The translations under genes and the position numbers were made by a program. Below are positions 4,737 to 6,495 of a stretch of 6,495 nt of DNA, one piece after another. Position 1 is the first letter of the stretch. The number at the start of each line of letters is the position of its first letter. The notes under the pieces were generated by a model. The model had not been told where the DNA came from, searched no databases, and saw nothing but the letters and a program-made list of their open reading frames with translations. Source of the stretch: Dehalococcoidia bacterium (GTDB lineage: Bacteria; Chloroflexota; Dehalococcoidia; GIF9; UBA5629); contig JAQTLG010000099.1 in assembly GCA_028715025.1 (NCBI GenBank), forward strand, positions 1-6,495, in the 5' to 3' direction.

Positions 4737-6467
4737 TTAAGACCTGAACACGAAGCTGAGTGCGCCTGCAAGATCGATGGTGTCACCGTCTTTAAGCGCA
4801 TGCCTGCCTGTGCCTTTGATAGAGGAACCATTCAGCCTGGTGCCGTTGGTGCTGCCCTGGTCCTCGATGTAGTACTGGCCGTTTTCATAGGAGACTGAGA
4901 CATGTTGTCTGGATATAAGGTCCGCCTTGTCAGGAGCAACCATATGCTGGAAGTCCCTGCGTCCCAGCGGCGCGCCATCGCCTGCCAGCGAAAGCTCGCC
5001 TCCGTTGGAGGCAACGAATTTGGCCGGCGGACCAACAGATACCGGCGAAGTTTTGGGAGAGCCTGTTGCCGGTAACGTGGCCACGGGTGATGTGACAGCC
5101 GGCATCGTACCGGAACGCGCGCCGCTGTAGTGAACGGCCTGTGCAACCGGTTTCCTCAGCAGGAGGATGACTATTATTATGGCGGCCGCGGCCAGCAGTG
5201 CAACAAGCAGGATATAGGGCAGCCACCAGGACAGCGTCCCGTTACTGCTGCCGGCGGTGCTGACCTGATCGGTAGTGATGGAGGCTGATTCGGTTGTGCC
5301 GCTATAGGTGCCTCCGGTGTAGTAAGTGCTGCCGACATAGGGCGCTACCGTTACCGTGGTGCTGGCCACTACCGAGCCTGCGCTGTTGGACGCGGTAAGG
5401 GTATAAGTTGTTGTGTAGGCGGGAGTGACAACGTACACTCCCGTATTGGGCACCGAGCCAACCGACGGCGATATGCTGACATTAGCCGTATTGTTGACCG
5501 TCCACGACAGCGTGGACGATTGCCCCGGCTGGATATAGCTGGGATTGGCCGTGAACGAGCTGATCACGGGCGCATAGACGGGAGAAGGTGTGGACGGCAC
5601 CACCACGATGGGAGTGTAAGTTGATATCCAGGACCTATAGTAATACGGATAGGAAGGATAATGAGGGTACGGATATGGATATGGACGAGGAAGTGGAGGC
5701 GCCGGCGGCCTTGGAGGTGGTGGCCCCGGAGGCGGCGGCCATGGAGGAGGCGGGCCTGGTGGTGGAGGTAGTGGCGGCGCAGGTAGTGGCGGTGGTGGCA
5801 GTGGCGGTGGTGGTAGTGGCGGTGGTGGTAGCGGGAGGGCAGCCGGTCCCGGTACCGATATAGCCGGATGAACCTGGACCGTGAGAGTTGGGACAGTTCC
5901 CCCGGAAGTGATTGTCGCCGGCGGCTCAGAACCGACCGGAGATGTTACGGACGATGCCGGTGGCAAAGGGGGCGGCGGCAGAGTACTATCCACGGAGGGT
6001 TCCGTCGGCGTCGTGGCCTCGGCTATGAGCATAGACGGCAAGGATAACTCCGCCGGCGCTATGCCTGTAGCAGAAGCGACTGTAGTGTCGATAATCGGAG
6101 CGGTAGTTTCAGTATTAGACGCGACCGTGGTCTCGACTACCGGAGGGGTCGGCTCAGGCGTGGACGCGACTGTGGTCTCGACTACCGGAGGGGTCGGCTC
6201 AGGCGTGGACGCGACCGTGATCTCGACTACCGGAGCGGTCGGCTCAGGCGTGGACGCGACCGTGATCTCGACTACCGGAGCGGTCGGCTCTGAAGTGGAA
6301 GCGACGGTTGCCTCCTCCACAACAGCCGGTATTGTTGTCTCCGTGGCTACGGAAGTTTCCAATGACGCTGGCGCGTCGTCCGCAGAGGCGGGTGCCAGCG
6401 GCAGCATTATGGCAGAGCAGATTAACAGCACTGCCGCCAGCAACTGCACAGTTTTTTGAGCAATCAT
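4737..6467 (-). CDS. Single-pass membrane protein with Pro-rich outer region, Ig-like domain and cytoplasmic FHA domain
   Basis: A 576-aa protein whose C-terminal FHA domain should bind phosphothreonine on kinase targets, tied to an extracellular stalk. Order: signal peptide 1-29 (cut after A-S-A); six copies of a ~15-residue V-V-E-x-T-V-A-S-T-P-E-P-T-x-P repeat (49-138); a Pro-rich region (164-260) with xPPPP pentads; a Tyr/Pro patch (261-280); an Ig-like domain (about 297-374, S-S-F-T-A-N-P-S then P-G-Q-S-S-T-L-S-W); a membrane helix (413-437) followed by R-K, fitting N-out/C-in; a Pro/Ser/Thr linker; and FHA (about 483-576). FHA binding residues are intact: G-R (502-503), S-R-Q-H (519-522), S-T-N-G-T (539-543), L-N-G (545-547). 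ATG 6467 has AGAGGAGG 5 nt upstream. The promoter is outside the window apart from 28 bp. No kinase or phosphatase gene is adjacent here. Role inferred: surface-anchored signalling or wall attachment. Confidence 0.92.
   Translation of the reverse strand: MIAQKTVQLLAAVLLICSAIMLPLAPASADDAPASLETSVATETTIPAVVEEATVASTSEPTAPVVEITVASTPEPTAPVVEITVASTPEPTPPVVETTVASTPEPTPPVVETTVASNTETTAPIIDTTVASATGIAPAELSLPSMLIAEATTPTEPSVDSTLPPPPLPPASSVTSPVGSEPPATITSGGTVPTLTVQVHPAISVPGPAALPLPPPPLPPPPLPPPPLPAPPLPPPPGPPPPWPPPPGPPPPRPPAPPLPRPYPYPYPHYPSYPYYYRSWISTYTPIVVVPSTPSPVYAPVISSFTANPSYIQPGQSSTLSWTVNNTANVSISPSVGSVPNTGVYVVTPAYTTTYTLTASNSAGSVVASTTVTVAPYVGSTYYTGGTYSGTTESASITTDQVSTAGSSNGTLSWWLPYILLVALLAAAAIIIVILLLRKPVAQAVHYSGARSGTMPAVTSPVATLPATGSPKTSPVSVGPPAKFVASNGGELSLAGDGAPLGRRDFQHMVAPDKADLISRQHVSVSYENGQYYIEDQGSTNGTRLNGSSIKGTGRHALKDGDTIDLAGALSFVFRS
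5712..5831 (-). repeat. 15-bp tandem array coding xPPPP pentapeptides
   Basis: Eight consecutive 5-residue units (residues 213-252) read LPPPP x3, LPAPP, LPPPP, GPPPP, WPPPP, GPPPP, followed by a looser RPPAPP. The plus strand here is built of GGTGG and GGCGG units and is extremely G-rich. The array codes the rigid poly-proline stalk of the FHA protein. Its length is likely to vary between strains through slippage. Confidence 0.85.
6054..6323 (-). repeat. 45-bp coding tandem repeats in the FHA protein
   Basis: Six in-frame copies of a roughly 15-residue unit (residues 49-138). The four at 6096-6275 are closest: residues 65-79, 80-94, 95-109 and 110-124. The first (16 residues) and last (14 residues, starting I-I-D-T-T) are degenerate. 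The period is an exact codon multiple, so copy number can change without a frameshift. The middle copies are nearly identical at DNA level, suggesting recent duplication or conversion, with decay at the edges. Confidence 0.9.
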
Positions 6468-6495
6468 TTTAACCTCCTCTTTGATTACTATGATT

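Noticed and set aside
6054..6323. Regular repeats considered as a CRISPR array
   Set aside because: Units are contiguous 45-bp coding repeats without unique spacers, and they stay in frame within a clear protein.
5881..6459. 192-aa plus-strand frame, rich in Val, Gly and Thr
   Set aside because: It is the antisense of the FHA protein's repeats. The repeat period keeps the opposite frame open. It has no ribosome site and no recognisable domain.

Overview
The window looks like a bacterial chromosome segment with about five complete genes, one cut gene end and no mobile element. Most genes have moderately high GC and clear Shine-Dalgarno sites; one gene (a diguanylate cyclase) is visibly AT-richer. 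No rRNA, tRNA or other taxonomic marker is present. The mix of CoA-ester beta-oxidation enzymes with large secreted proteins carrying FN3, Ig-like, Pro-rich and FHA domains recalls anaerobic Chloroflexota (Dehalococcoidia-like) genomes, but that is only an impression from protein style and is low confidence.

Layout. Positions 2-94 (+) hold the last codons of an unidentified gene. It converges on a PAS-GGDEF diguanylate cyclase (126-1091, -). A 3-hydroxyacyl-CoA dehydrogenase (1226-2110, -) lies upstream of the cyclase on the same strand, 134 bp away. It is divergent from an enoyl-CoA isomerase-type crotonase (2293-3009, +); the 182-bp gap between them holds a good -10 box, a 14-bp dyad and a GC-rich structured leader. 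Twenty-three bases after the crotonase comes a 545-aa lipoprotein (3033-4670, +), made of a catalytically dead HtrA-like domain, two FN3 domains and a TlpA-type thioredoxin domain. A perfect 17-bp-arm hairpin at 4691-4726 then serves as a bidirectional terminator, shared with the convergent last gene (4737-6467, -). That gene encodes a single-pass membrane protein with a repeat-rich, proline-rich outer region, an Ig-like domain and a cytoplasmic FHA domain.

How the genes may work together. The divergent dehydrogenase/isomerase pair supplies two steps of fatty-acyl-CoA (or other acyl-CoA) degradation and probably shares one control region. The lipoprotein and the FHA protein both act at the cell envelope: the first as a likely thiol-redox or scaffold protein, the second as a likely link between the cell surface and Ser/Thr-kinase signalling inside. 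The cyclase adds a c-di-GMP input. No direct functional link between the envelope proteins and the acyl-CoA enzymes can be read from the sequence. The most unusual item is the dead-protease/FN3/thioredoxin lipoprotein.
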